DNA from: Tagaea sp965279565
GTDB taxonomy: Bacteria > Pseudomonadota > Alphaproteobacteria > CACIAM-22H2
NCBI GenBank assembly: GCA_965279565.1
Contig: OZ257249.1
Coordinates: 3,348,001-3,412,000 of the forward strand
Direction of reading: 5' to 3'
Length of the DNA: 64,000 nucleotides
The translations under genes and the position numbers were made by a program. Each line of letters starts with the position of its first letter. Position 1 is the stretch's first letter. Positions 7,400 through 16,370 of the stretch are shown here, piece by piece. The notes under the pieces were generated by a model, which did no database searches, had not been told where the DNA came from, and saw only the letters and a program-made list of their open reading frames with translations.

Positions 7400-8900
7400 C
7401 GACGCGATCGATCCGGTCGCGCGCGCGACCTTCGCGTCGGTCCAGGGCGGCCTGCAGCTCGCCGCGGTGTGCTCGCGCGCGGCGCGTGCGGGCCTGCGGC
7501 CCGGGCTTGCGCTGGCCGAAGCACGCGCGCGCGTTCCCGATCTGCGTGTCGAGCGGCATGCGCCGGAGGCGGATCGCGCACTGCTGCGCCGCGTGGCGGA
7601 AGCGGCACAGCGCTGGTCGCCCGCAATCGCCCTCGAAGAAGACGGCAGCGGCTTGCGCCTCGATGCCAGCGGCGTGGCCCATCTGTTCGGCGGCGAGGAC
7701 GGCCTGCTTGCCGACGTCGCCGATCGGCTGAAGAACCGACAACTCGGTGCGCGCATCTGTCTTGCCGACACGCTGGGTGCCGCGTGGGCCGGTGCACGCT
7801 TCGCAAGTTCCGCCACGACGCGATATGCGCCAGGTGCCACGCGCGCGGCCATTGCCGGCCTGCCTGTCGCGGGCCTGCGCCTTGCGGACACCGACCTCGC
7901 CACGCTCGACCGGCTCGGCCTGCGGCGGATCGGGGATCTCTATCCGTTGGCGGATGCTGCGGACGGACGGGCCGCCCTCGCCCGACGCTTCGGTCCGGCG
8001 ATCGCGCGCCGACTGTTCCAGGCATTGGGAGCCGAGGCAGAACCGCTCGATCCCGACGCGCCGCCGCCGGCCCTGCGCGCGCGTCTTTCTTTTGCCGAGC
8101 CGATCGCGACGCCTGCCGACATCGAGCGCGCGCTCGCACATCTCGCCGACGATCTGTGCGCGCGGATGGAAAGCGCTGCCCTCGGCGCACGGCGCCTCGC
8201 CCTCGCGTTCCATCGCGTCGACGGCGCCGTGACGCGTACGGCGCTCGGCACCAGCCGGCCGTCGCGCGACGCGCCCGCCTTCCGCCGACTGTTCGCCGAA
8301 CCGATCCAGCGCGTCGATCCCGGTTTCGGATTCGAGCTTGCCACGCTCGATGCCGAGCTGGTCGAAGTGCTGCATCCCGAGCAACGGCGGTTCGCACGCG
8401 CTCTGCTGCCCGATGCCGACGACGCGCACAGCGAACTCGCGAAGGCGACGACGATGGCTCCGCTCGTCGACCGGCTCGCCAACCGGCTGGGGGCAGCGAA
8501 CGTGGTGCGGCTCGCGCATGTCGAAAGCCACCTGCCCGAACGCGCACAGGCTTTCGTCGCGCCGCTGTCACCGCTGCCTGCGGCCTTGCGCGGCGCCCGC
8601 CCACCCGCCCGCCCGCGCCCGCTGCGCCTGCTGGCATATCCCGAACCGATCGACGTCGCCGCCGAACTGCCCGATGCGCCGCCGCTGCTGTTCCGCTGGC
8701 GGCGGCTCGTCCACCATGTCGCCGAAGCCGCCGGTCCCGAACGCATCGGCGCCGAGTGGTGGCGCAAGCGCGCGGAACCGCGCGACTACTACCGGCTCGA
8801 GGATCGCGACGGACGGCGCTTCTGGGTCTATCGCGAAGGCCTGTGGACGGCCGATCGCGCACAGCCGCCACGCTGGTACCTGCACGGGCTGTTCGCGTGA
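7326..8900 (+). CDS. imuB: ImuB, catalytically inactive Y-family polymerase
   Basis: This 524-residue protein is the ImuB adaptor of the mutasome. It has the Y-family polymerase fold but lacks the metal-binding acidic residues: the first catalytic motif reads FLAICLPHLPTDR where active Y-family enzymes have an Asp followed by aromatic residues. The palm/finger region (GVAHLFGGEDGLLADVADRL), the helix-hairpin-helix thumb region (LATLDRLGLRRIGDLYPL) and the little-finger segment are present, and the C-terminal part ends with YRLEDRDGRRFWVYREGLW, typical of ImuB. In characterised systems ImuB bridges the beta clamp, ImuA and DnaE2. It starts inside imuA and its stop overlaps the dnaE2 GTG start, so all three are coupled. 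Confidence 0.92.
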   Translation: MTNDRRFLAICLPHLPTDRCARQADDAIDPVARATFASVQGGLQLAAVCSRAARAGLRPGLALAEARARVPDLRVERHAPEADRALLRRVAEAAQRWSPAIALEEDGSGLRLDASGVAHLFGGEDGLLADVADRLKNRQLGARICLADTLGAAWAGARFASSATTRYAPGATRAAIAGLPVAGLRLADTDLATLDRLGLRRIGDLYPLADAADGRAALARRFGPAIARRLFQALGAEAEPLDPDAPPPALRARLSFAEPIATPADIERALAHLADDLCARMESAALGARRLALAFHRVDGAVTRTALGTSRPSRDAPAFRRLFAEPIQRVDPGFGFELATLDAELVEVLHPEQRRFARALLPDADDAHSELAKATTMAPLVDRLANRLGAANVVRLAHVESHLPERAQAFVAPLSPLPAALRGARPPARPRPLRLLAYPEPIDVAAELPDAPPLLFRWRRLVHHVAEAAGPERIGAEWWRKRAEPRDYYRLEDRDGRRFWVYREGLWTADRAQPPRWYLHGLFA

Positions 8901-11900
8901 GCGACATCCGCGTCCTGCCCCGACGCGCGACCGTACCGCGCGAGCCGCCACCCGTCCCCGGCTATGCCGAATTGCAGGTCACGACGAATTTCAGTTTCCT
9001 GCGTGGTGCTTCACATCCGCACGAATACGTGACGCAGGCGCACGAACTCGGCCTCGCCGCGATCGGCGTCGCCGATCATGCGAGCCTCGCCGGCATCGTG
9101 CGCGCGCATGTCGCGGCGAAGGAAGCGGGCCTACAGCTTCTCGTCGGCGCACGCCTCGAACCGCAGGGCGGCCCGCCGCTGCTGTGCTATCCGAAGGACA
9201 GGCAGGGTTACGCGATCCTGTCGCGCCTGATCTCGACCGGACGGCGTCGCGCCGGACACGGCCATGGCTGCCGGCTTGATCTGGCCGAATTGGGCGAACT
9301 CGCAGGGTGCGCCATCGTCGTGGCGCTCGAGACCGACGGATTGCCGGATCTGGTCCGCCTGTTCGCGCGCGACACCTATCTTGCGGCCAGCTTCCGCTAT
9401 CTCGGCGACGACCATGCCGAGATCGCGCGGCGCGCGGCGGCGGCCTCCGCCGCCGGCATACGTCTCGTCGCGACGAACGACGTGCACGCGCATGTCCCCG
9501 AGCGGCGCACGCTGCAGGACGTACTGAGTTGCATCCGCGAAGGCTGCACGATCGACGCGGCCGGCTATCGGCTGCACGCCAACGCCGAGCGTCACCTGAA
9601 GACGCCGGCCGAAATGGCGCGCCTCTTCGCCCGCTGGCCCGACGCGCTCGCCGCCACGATCGACATCGCCGCGGCGTGCCGCTTCTCGCTCGACGAGTTG
9701 CGCTACGACTATCCCGACCTGCCCGACGCCGAGCCCGGCAGCGCGCAGGCGACGCTCGAACGCCTCGCGCACGAAGGTGCCGCCCGTCGCTATCCCGGCG
9801 GCGTGCCCGACAAGGTAGTGAAGCAGATCGCAGAGGAACTCGCGATCATCGCGGATCTCGGTTTCGCGCCCTATTTTCTGACCGTGCACGACATCATGGA
9901 ATTCGCCCGCTCGCGCAGCATCCTTTGCCAGGGGCGCGGCTCGGCCGCCAATTCGGCCGTGTGCTACTGCATCGGCATCACGGCAGTCGATCCCACGCAT
10001 ACCAACCTGCTGTTCGCACGTTTCATCTCGGCCGCACGCGACGAACCGCCCGACATCGACGTCGATTTCGAACACGAGCGGCGCGAGGAAGTGATCCAGT
10101 ACGTCTACGAACGCTACGGACGCACACGCGCAGGCCTCGCGGCGACGGTGATCTCGTTCCGCTCGCGTTCGGCGCTGCGCGAGGTCGGCAAGGTGATGGG
10201 CCTCGGCACCGACGCGACCGAAGCGCTGGCCGGCACCGTGTGGGGCAGAAGCGACGAAGGCGTCGAGGACGCGCATATCGTCGAAGCTGGCCTCGATCCT
10301 AGCGAACCGCGCCTGCGCGCCACGCTGGCTCTGTCACAGGCGCTGATGGGCTTCCCGCGCCATCTGTCGCAGCATGTCGGCGGTTTCGTCATTGCGCGCG
10401 GCCGGCTCGACGAGATATGCCCCATCATCGACGCGGCGATGGACGAACGTACGCTTGTCGAATGGGACAAGGACGATCTCGACGCGCTCGGCATCCTGAA
10501 GATCGACCTGCTGGCGCTCGGCATGCTGACCTGCATCCGCAAGGCGTTCGATCTGGTGGCGGGTGCGGGCGGACCGGCGCTCGAAGGGCTCGCCGACATT
10601 CCGCAGGGCGATCCTGCCGTCTACGACATGCTGTGCAAGGCCGATGCGATCGGCGTATTCCAGGTCGAGAGCCGCGCGCAGATGAGCATGCTGCCGCGCC
10701 TGAAGCCCCGGGTGTTCTACGACCTCGTCATCCAGGTCGCGATCGTGCGGCCGGGACCGATCCAGGGCGGGATGGTCCATCCCTATCTGCGCCGGCGCAG
10801 CGGCGTCGAAAAGGTCGTCTACCCGTCGCCGGCGCTCGAAGAGGTGCTGGGCAAGACGTGCGGCGTGCCGCTGTTCCAGGAGCAGGCGATGAATATCGCC
10901 ATCGTCGCTGCCGGCTTCACGCCTACCGAAGCCGACGCGCTGCGCCGCGCGATGGCGACCTTCAAGCGCTCGGGCCTGATCGGGAAGTTCCAGACGAAGA
11001 TGGTCGAAGGCATGGTCGCGAACGGCTACATGCACGACTTCGCCGAGCGCTGCTTCGAGCAGATCAAGGGATTCAGCACCTACGGTTTTCCGGAAAGCCA
11101 TGCCGCCTCGTTCGCGCTGCTCGCCTACGCTTCCGCCTGGCTCAAATGCCACCATCCGGCCGCTTTCGCGGCGGCCCTGCTCAACAGCCAGCCGATGGGC
11201 TTCTATGCGCCCGCACAGATCGTGCGCGACGCACAGGAGCATGGCGTGGCCGCTCGCCCGCCATGCGTCGACGCAAGCATGTGGGACTGCACGCTCCAAG
11301 ATGCGCGCACGCTGCGGCTCGGGTTGCGGCAGATAAACGGGCTGTCGCAGGCGGCCGCCGACGCGCTCGTCGCGGCGCGCCCGGCCGAAGGCTACCGCGG
11401 GCCAGCCGATCTTGCGCGGCGGGCGCGTCTCTCCCGTCGCGACCTCGATGCGCTGGCGCGTGCGGACGCGTTCGCGGCCTGCGGGATCGAACGTCGCCCG
11501 GCGCTGTGGCAGGCCGGCATCCACGACGAAACGGCGCTGCCGCTGTTCGCACATCTGGCGCCCGTCGATGCGCGGATCGAGCTGCCGGAGATGACACTGG
11601 GCGAAGCGGTCGCCGAGGATTACGCGCATCTGCGCCTGTCGCTGAAGGCGCATCCGATGGCGCTGCTGCGCCGGCACTTCCCGCGCGAACTTCCGTGCGC
11701 CGACCTGCGACAGACGAAAGACCGGTCGCCCGTGGCGCTCGCCGGGATCGTGCTGCTGCGCCAGCGTCCGGGCACGGCGAAGGGCACGATCTTCGTCACG
11801 ATCGAGGACGAAGGCGGTGTGGCCAACCTGATCGTCTGGCCGCAGGTATTCGAGGCCTATCGCGCGATCGTGATGGGGGCACGCCTGCTGCGCGTCGAGG

Positions 11901-12049
11901 GCCAGGTGCAGCGCCAGGGCGACGTGATCCATGTCGTCGCGCGCAAGCTCGCCGACCGCTCGGCGCTGCTCGGCGAACTTGTCGACGGAACGGCGCGAAT
12001 GCGCGAAGCGCCGCCGCATGCGCACTATCCGTCACGCGACTTCCACTGA
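8897..12049 (+). CDS. dnaE2: DnaE2 error-prone DNA polymerase III alpha subunit
   Basis: This 1050-residue protein is the error-prone C-family polymerase that carries out synthesis across lesions after DNA damage. An N-terminal PHP domain is evident (TTNFSFLRGASHPHEY, then VADHASLAG). The polymerase core has GRGSAANSAVCY, the two metal-binding aspartates in PDIDVDF (Asp386 and Asp388) and the third in KIDLLALG (Asp537). A helix-hairpin-helix region and a C-terminal OB fold (VALAGIVLLRQRPGTAKG) follow. Length fits DnaE2 rather than the longer replicative DnaE. It starts at GTG 8897, overlapping the imuB stop (GTGA). It converges with the cupin gene, its stop directly abutting that gene's stop. 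Expression should be LexA-controlled as third gene of the operon. Confidence 0.95.
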   Translation: MSDIRVLPRRATVPREPPPVPGYAELQVTTNFSFLRGASHPHEYVTQAHELGLAAIGVADHASLAGIVRAHVAAKEAGLQLLVGARLEPQGGPPLLCYPKDRQGYAILSRLISTGRRRAGHGHGCRLDLAELGELAGCAIVVALETDGLPDLVRLFARDTYLAASFRYLGDDHAEIARRAAAASAAGIRLVATNDVHAHVPERRTLQDVLSCIREGCTIDAAGYRLHANAERHLKTPAEMARLFARWPDALAATIDIAAACRFSLDELRYDYPDLPDAEPGSAQATLERLAHEGAARRYPGGVPDKVVKQIAEELAIIADLGFAPYFLTVHDIMEFARSRSILCQGRGSAANSAVCYCIGITAVDPTHTNLLFARFISAARDEPPDIDVDFEHERREEVIQYVYERYGRTRAGLAATVISFRSRSALREVGKVMGLGTDATEALAGTVWGRSDEGVEDAHIVEAGLDPSEPRLRATLALSQALMGFPRHLSQHVGGFVIARGRLDEICPIIDAAMDERTLVEWDKDDLDALGILKIDLLALGMLTCIRKAFDLVAGAGGPALEGLADIPQGDPAVYDMLCKADAIGVFQVESRAQMSMLPRLKPRVFYDLVIQVAIVRPGPIQGGMVHPYLRRRSGVEKVVYPSPALEEVLGKTCGVPLFQEQAMNIAIVAAGFTPTEADALRRAMATFKRSGLIGKFQTKMVEGMVANGYMHDFAERCFEQIKGFSTYGFPESHAASFALLAYASAWLKCHHPAAFAAALLNSQPMGFYAPAQIVRDAQEHGVAARPPCVDASMWDCTLQDARTLRLGLRQINGLSQAAADALVAARPAEGYRGPADLARRARLSRRDLDALARADAFAACGIERRPALWQAGIHDETALPLFAHLAPVDARIELPEMTLGEAVAEDYAHLRLSLKAHPMALLRRHFPRELPCADLRQTKDRSPVALAGIVLLRQRPGTAKGTIFVTIEDEGGVANLIVWPQVFEAYRAIVMGARLLRVEGQVQRQGDVIHVVARKLADRSALLGELVDGTARMREAPPHAHYPSRDFH

Positions 12050-12379
12050 TCAGTCGACGATGAAAAGCGTCGCACCCGTCGCCGTGCGCGAGCGGTGCGC
12101 TTCGGCGCCGTCGGCGACCTGATAGCTGTGCCCCGGCCCCATCCTGAACACGCGACCGTCCGCGAGTTCGGTTTCGAGTTCGCCGGAAATCACGAACAGC
12201 ACATGCCCTTTCTGGCACCAGTGATCGGCGCTGTAGCCGGGTGAGTATTCGACCATGCGCACGCGGATGTCGGCGAAGTGGCGCGTGCGCCAATGCGCCA
12301 CCCCCGTCTCGCCCTTGTGCTCGGTGCGCTCGATACCAGACCAGTCGACGGTCGCGAACGGGATGCCCTTCATTTCCAT
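12050..12379 (-). CDS. DHCW-motif cupin-fold protein
   Basis: This 109-residue single-domain cupin carries the sequence ADHWCQKGHVLFVISGELET, matching the DHCW-motif cupin family. The motif supplies a histidine and a cysteine in place of the usual metal-ligand pattern. A second cupin strand region is LADGRVFRMGPGHSYQVADG, followed by EAHRSRT. Members are small cytoplasmic proteins of unknown substrate. Its stop codon abuts that of dnaE2 from the opposite strand, so it is not part of the SOS operon. It starts 91 bp from the divergent ompA-like gene. A metal-dependent enzymatic or sensing role is possible, but nothing in the neighbourhood points to a substrate. Confidence 0.82.
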   Translation of the reverse strand: MEMKGIPFATVDWSGIERTEHKGETGVAHWRTRHFADIRVRMVEYSPGYSADHWCQKGHVLFVISGELETELADGRVFRMGPGHSYQVADGAEAHRSRTATGATLFIVD

Positions 12380-12470
12380 CGCGCGATCCTAGCGTGTCGA
12401 GTCGAGCTTGGGCGACTCGGAAGCGGTATGAGACGGTGCCTGTGGATATTCCGAATCGAGCTGGTGTCAC

Positions 12471-13550
12471 ATGGTCTTGCGCGCATTTTCCACAGCCCTC
12501 GCACTCGTTCTGGCCGTCTCCGCGGCCCAGGCGCAGAAGCGGCCCGACTATCTCGACGGCATCTATGTCGGCGGCAATGTCGGCGTGCACAAGCCGCAGA
12601 ACTCCAGCATGTCGCGCGCCGGCCAGACATCCACGGTCAAGATCGGGACCGGTGCGGCGGGAACCGCCGCGGTCGGCTACGGCTTCGGAAACGGACTGCG
12701 CGGCGAACTCGAACTCGGCCATCGCGCCGGCAGCGTACGCAGCATCGACAGTGCGACCGGCGGCGGCGGGCGCATCGACGTGACGAGCCTGATGGGCAAC
12801 GTCCTCTACGATTTCGCCAACGAGACATCGTTCGTGCCCTATATCGGCGCCGGCGTCGGCGGCGCACGCCTTCGCGCCAAGGATGTCGGCCCCGACCAGG
12901 GCAACGCGATGGTCTCGGGCACCGCGAATGTCTTCGCGTACCAGGGCATCCTCGGACTCGATTACCGGATCGGCGACAATACGGCGCTTGGCGCAAGCTA
13001 CCGCTACTTCGCCACGCAGTCGGCAAGCATCGGAAGCACGGCAGGTGATTCGGCAAGCATCCCGTACCGCGACCACTCGATCATGGTCGGCATGCGCTAT
13101 GCGTTCAATCCGACAATCGCCGTTCCGGCCGCGATGCCGGCAGCCATGGCACAACCTGTCGCAGCTCCCCCGCCGGCAGCGCCGCCGCCACCCGCCCTGG
13201 CGGCCGTCCCCGTCGTGGGGCCGCGCGCCTTCACGGTCTTTTTCGAGTTCGACAAATCGAACATCAGCGACGATGCGAGCCGCGTGCTCGTGCAGGCTGC
13301 GGAATCGGCAAAGGCCGGGATATTCACCCGCATCCGGGCAACCGGGCACGCCGATACGACGGGCACGCCGAGATACAACATGGCTCTGTCGATCCGGCGG
13401 GCCAATGCGGTCCGCGACGTGCTCGTCCGGGAGGGAATTCCCGCAACACAAATTGTTGTCATAGGCCGCGGCGAGACGCAGCTTCTCGTGCCGACGCCGG
13501 ATCAGATCAATGAGCCACGGAATAGACGCGTAGAAATCGTTATAGAATAG
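12471..13550 (+). CDS. OmpA-family outer membrane protein, first of a pair
   Basis: This 359-residue protein has a signal peptide (ALALVLAVSAAQAQ), an eight-stranded beta-barrel of the OmpA/Opacity type over residues 25-220 (YVGGNVGVH, GYGFGNGLRGELELGH, YIGAGVGGARL, LGLDYRIGDN, HSIMVGMRYAF), a proline/alanine linker (AAPPPAAPPPPALAAV), and a C-terminal OmpA peptidoglycan-binding domain. In that domain FFEFDKSNISDDA, TGHADTTGTPRYN and the terminal NRRVEIVI are diagnostic. The role is to tether the outer membrane to peptidoglycan. A hairpin terminator follows at 13590-13613, and a paralogue lies directly downstream with its own start, so the two may be expressed separately. The barrel is glycine-rich; whether it forms an open pore is unknown. 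Confidence 0.92.
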   Translation: MVLRAFSTALALVLAVSAAQAQKRPDYLDGIYVGGNVGVHKPQNSSMSRAGQTSTVKIGTGAAGTAAVGYGFGNGLRGELELGHRAGSVRSIDSATGGGGRIDVTSLMGNVLYDFANETSFVPYIGAGVGGARLRAKDVGPDQGNAMVSGTANVFAYQGILGLDYRIGDNTALGASYRYFATQSASIGSTAGDSASIPYRDHSIMVGMRYAFNPTIAVPAAMPAAMAQPVAAPPPAAPPPPALAAVPVVGPRAFTVFFEFDKSNISDDASRVLVQAAESAKAGIFTRIRATGHADTTGTPRYNMALSIRRANAVRDVLVREGIPATQIVVIGRGETQLLVPTPDQINEPRNRRVEIVIE

Positions 13551-13589
13551 ATAATTACGCGGTTTTTATGACTTTGTGGTTTAACTGTG

Positions 13590-13613
13590 TTCCAAGTGCA
13601 ACAGCGCTTGGAA
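13590..13613 (+). terminator. Hairpin terminator after the first ompA-like gene
   Basis: TTCCAAGTGC (13590-13599) pairs with GCGCTTGGAA (13604-13613) across an AACA loop, with one G-U pair. It is followed by the T-rich run TTATTAT. It probably separates the two ompA-like transcripts. Confidence 0.6.
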
Positions 13614-13735
13614 TTATTATGAAACCAGACCACAAGCCCCCCAAACACGTGGTATCAGTAATCCGAAGCGATTCCCGCCTGCCCGATTTCGGGCATGCTC
13701 GGGCTTACACGTCGAAGTTCAAGAGGATAGACCCC

Positions 13736-14869
13736 ATGCGTCTGCGCAATGCCCTCCTTACCGCGGCAACCGTCCTTGCACTGGCAGCACCGGCTGCTGC
13801 CCAGAACGTTTCGGGCTTCTACATCGGCGGCGCTGCGGGTGGCGCATGGATCAGCGATGTCGACGGCACGTACAAGCCGGCGAACGTCTCCGCCTCGCAG
13901 GGTTTCAAGACGGGCTACGCGCTCCTCGGCGCACTCGGCTACGGCTACGGCAACGGATGGCGCTCGGAACTCGAACTCTCCTACGCGAAGGCCAACGCTA
14001 AGTCGTCGACGTTCAACCTCGGTGGCGGCGCAACGGGCACGACGGGCGGCGACGCTAACGCGCTCGGCGCCTTCGGCAACGCCCTCTATGACTTCTCGCT
14101 CGGGCTTCCGGTTACGCCGTATCTCGGTTTGGGCCTCGGCTGGATGCGCATGAGCGCCAAGATGACCGGCAACTCGAACACCGGCTCAATCACCTACATC
14201 GACGACTCCGACGATCTGATCGGTTTCCAGGGCATCGCGGGTCTTGCCATGCCGGTCACGCAGAACCTGAAGCTCACGCTCGACTATCGCTACAAGTCGA
14301 CGTTCCAGAAGCCGGAGTTCGCCACCACGGCCGCCCTTCAGGCCGTCGCTGCGACCGCCCAGTCGTTCGAAGCCGACCGCCCCCATATCCACGCCATCAT
14401 GCTCGGCCTACGCTGGGAATTCGGCGCTCCGGCACGTCCGGCACCGGCTCCGATGCCTGCCGCCGCAGTCGTGGCGCCCGCCCCGGCTCCGGCGCCCGCT
14501 CCGGCCCCTGCTCCTGCCGCCGCCCCGGCTCCGCAGATCCAGCGGAACTTCCTGGTGTTCTTCGACTTCAACCAGTCGGTCCTGACGCCGGAAGCCTCGC
14601 GCATCATCCAGCAGGCGGCGACGACCGCCAAGCAGGGCAACGTGACACGCATCACGGCGACGGGCCACACCGACACGTCGGGCACGCCGCAGTACAACCA
14701 GCGCCTCTCCGAACGCCGCGCGGCCGCCGTCCAGGCCGAGCTCGTCCGTCAGGGGATCGCGGCCAACCAGATCGTCACGGTCGGTCGCGGTGAAAGCGAA
14801 CTGCGCGTGCGCACCGCCGATGGCGTGCGCGAGCCGCAGAACCGCCGCGTCGAGATCGTCCTCCAGTAA
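13736..14869 (+). CDS. OmpA-family outer membrane protein, second of a pair
   Basis: This 377-residue paralogue of the preceding protein has the same plan: signal peptide (LLTAATVLALAAPAAAQ), glycine-rich eight-stranded barrel (FYIGGAAGGAWISDV, GYGYGNGWRSELELSYAK, YLGLGLGWMRMSAK, LTLDYRYKSTF), a long Ala-Pro repeat linker (residues about 240-265) and an OmpA peptidoglycan-binding domain with FFDFNQSVLTPEA, TGHTDTSGTPQYN, LSERRA and NRRVEIVLQ. The start at 13736 is chosen because it begins at the signal peptide and has AGAGG about 9 nt upstream; the open frame extends back to 13568 without a signal sequence. The barrel halves of the two paralogues have diverged more than the C-terminal domains. 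A strong terminator follows at 14895-14923. Confidence 0.93.
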   Translation: MRLRNALLTAATVLALAAPAAAQNVSGFYIGGAAGGAWISDVDGTYKPANVSASQGFKTGYALLGALGYGYGNGWRSELELSYAKANAKSSTFNLGGGATGTTGGDANALGAFGNALYDFSLGLPVTPYLGLGLGWMRMSAKMTGNSNTGSITYIDDSDDLIGFQGIAGLAMPVTQNLKLTLDYRYKSTFQKPEFATTAALQAVAATAQSFEADRPHIHAIMLGLRWEFGAPARPAPAPMPAAAVVAPAPAPAPAPAPAPAAAPAPQIQRNFLVFFDFNQSVLTPEASRIIQQAATTAKQGNVTRITATGHTDTSGTPQYNQRLSERRAAAVQAELVRQGIAANQIVTVGRGESELRVRTADGVREPQNRRVEIVLQ

Positions 14870-14894
14870 AATCCCGGCTTCGGCCAGAAACGCG

Positions 14895-14923
14895 AAAGGG
14901 CCGGTCTTGCGACCGGCCCTTTT
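14895..14923 (+). terminator. Strong intrinsic terminator after the second ompA-like gene
   Basis: GGGCCGGTC (14898-14906) and GACCGGCCC (14911-14919) form a 9-bp GC-rich stem with a TTGC loop, followed by TTTT. The flanking AAA on the 5' side lets it also act for the minus-strand gene that ends at 14948. Confidence 0.88.
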
Positions 14924-14947
14924 CGTTTGCGCACCCTGCGGACCGGA

Positions 14948-15451
14948 TCAGCGGGCCAGGGCGTACTGCATGGCCGGATCGCGGCCGCAAAGCTCGCCGA
15001 AGCGCTGCGGCGTGTGCTTCGCGCGCTCTTCGACCGCCTCGGCAAGCTTGCCGCGCTCGATGCGCACGACGCTGTCGAACAGCTCCGTCGTGTCATGGCA
15101 GAAGGTCGGGTTCGCCATCGAGCGGTTCGATGCGTCGTTTGCCAGAGCCGTCGTGAACGTGTCGTAGCGGCGTTGGGGATTGCCGCCGCCGACACGCGCG
15201 AAATGCTGCTGGATGACGCGGTTGTGGCGCTGGATCTCGGCCGAATGCCGTTCCATGAACGCGTTGTACTTCGAACTCTGGTCGATGGCGCGCACGCAGG
15301 AGAGCGTGGCGACCATGAGCTCGGTCTGCATGACGCGCGCCTTGACCGCGATCGCTTCCTCGCGCGTGAGGCACGCCTGCTGCGAGAAGGCGGACCCGGC
15401 TCCGATGCCGAGCGTCAGGGCAGCGACTGCGGTTGCCAATCCGAAACGCAA
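14948..15451 (-). CDS. Secreted protein of unknown function
   Basis: This 167-residue protein begins with a clear signal peptide (MRFGLATAVAALTLGIGAGSAFSQQ), with cleavage near residue 23, so it should be periplasmic. The mature part is largely alpha-helical and charged, with four cysteines (at QACLTR, LSCVRA, PTFCHD and GELCGR) that could make two disulfides. The central segment contains HSAEIQRHNRVIQQHFARVG. I do not recognise the family by name; proteins of this size with paired cysteines are common as uncharacterised alphaproteobacterial periplasmic proteins. It converges on the shared terminator with the ompA-like gene and starts 118 bp from the divergent nadX. Confidence 0.7.
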   Translation of the reverse strand: MRFGLATAVAALTLGIGAGSAFSQQACLTREEAIAVKARVMQTELMVATLSCVRAIDQSSKYNAFMERHSAEIQRHNRVIQQHFARVGGGNPQRRYDTFTTALANDASNRSMANPTFCHDTTELFDSVVRIERGKLAEAVEERAKHTPQRFGELCGRDPAMQYALAR

Positions 15452-15569
15452 ATTTGCCTCCGCGAAATCGATCTCCGGAACTTATATACGAACCGGCGAG
15501 TCAACCGAACCCTTTTCCCCGCCACGCTAGGTGCTTCGAAAATCGGGAAAATTCGCCATAATCGCGACC

Positions 15570-16370
15570 ATGAAAATCGGAGTCGTCGGACTCGGTGCAA
15601 TCGGCAGCAAGGTCGCGCGTATTCTCGCGGCCGGCAGGCCGCATCTTGTCCTTTTCGCCGTCGCCAGCCGGGACATCGCCAAGGCCGCCGGACAGGCACA
15701 CGATCTCAAGCTGGGTGTCCCCGCGCTCGCATTGCATGAACTCGCGGCACGCTGCGACATCGTCGTCGACTGCGGCCCTTCGGCCGCCCTGCGCGACACC
15801 GCCCTTGCCGCCTTCGCACACGGGCGCACGCTCGTGACGGTCAACGCGGCAGCACTGCTCGACTGCCCCGACCTGGTCGATGCGGCATCGAAATCCGGCG
15901 GCCGTCTCGTGGTCGCCACGGGCGCCTTGCTGGCGCTCGACGCGGTCGCCGCCGCCGCACTCGGCCGGATCGAGCGCGTGACGATGCGCAACCGGAAGCC
16001 CCCGCGCGGCCTTGCCGGCGCACCCTACGTGATTGCGCAGAGCATCGATCTCGACGCGATCCGCGAGCCGACCTGCATCTTCAAGGGCAGCGCGCGCGCC
16101 GCCGCCAAGGGCTTTCCGGCCAACGTCAATGTCGCGGCAGCCCTGAGCCTTGCCGGTGCGGGACCGGACAGGACGGAGGTCGAGATCTGGGCCGATCCGA
16201 CCATCGAGCGGAACATCCACGAGTTCGATCTCGTATCCGACAGCGTCAGCATTTCCGTCAGGACCGAGGGGCTCCCTTCGCCCGAAAACCCGAAGACCAG
16301 CGCCATCGTCCCGCTGTCGGTCGTGGCGACGCTCGACCGGCTGGCGGGGCCCGTCAGGATCGGGACGTAG
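15570..16370 (+). CDS. nadX: L-aspartate dehydrogenase
   Basis: This 266-residue enzyme belongs to the aspartate dehydrogenase/NadX family, which oxidises L-aspartate to iminoaspartate with NAD(P)+, the first step toward quinolinate and NAD. The N-terminus MKIGVVGLGAIGSKVARIL is a Rossmann dinucleotide-binding motif. The middle has DIVVDCGPSAAL, and GFPANVNVAAALSLAG is the family's conserved substrate-region motif. The start at 15570 matches the usual beginning of the family; a longer frame from 15531 lacks support. No nadA or nadC is adjacent, so a role in NAD synthesis is inferred from the family; some homologues act in amino-acid catabolism. The 3' end overlaps the convergent osmC-like gene by 17 bp. 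Confidence 0.85.
   Translation: MKIGVVGLGAIGSKVARILAAGRPHLVLFAVASRDIAKAAGQAHDLKLGVPALALHELAARCDIVVDCGPSAALRDTALAAFAHGRTLVTVNAAALLDCPDLVDAASKSGGRLVVATGALLALDAVAAAALGRIERVTMRNRKPPRGLAGAPYVIAQSIDLDAIREPTCIFKGSARAAAKGFPANVNVAAALSLAGAGPDRTEVEIWADPTIERNIHEFDLVSDSVSISVRTEGLPSPENPKTSAIVPLSVVATLDRLAGPVRIGT

Noticed and set aside
7469..8896. Possible N-terminal extension of DnaE2
   Set aside because: The frame is open back to 7469 but that part overlaps imuB, is Arg-rich, and lies before the GTG that overlaps the imuB stop exactly as in coupled genes.
6391..8907. Long minus-strand open frame opposite imuA and imuB
   Set aside because: It is an arginine/alanine-rich shadow of GC-rich coding on the plus strand. 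The plus-strand products have clear family motifs and the reverse translation shows none.
14460..14530. Tandem repeat array in the second ompA-like gene
   Set aside because: The Ala-Pro codon repeats encode the usual flexible linker of this protein class and are in frame, so they are not an independent repeat element.
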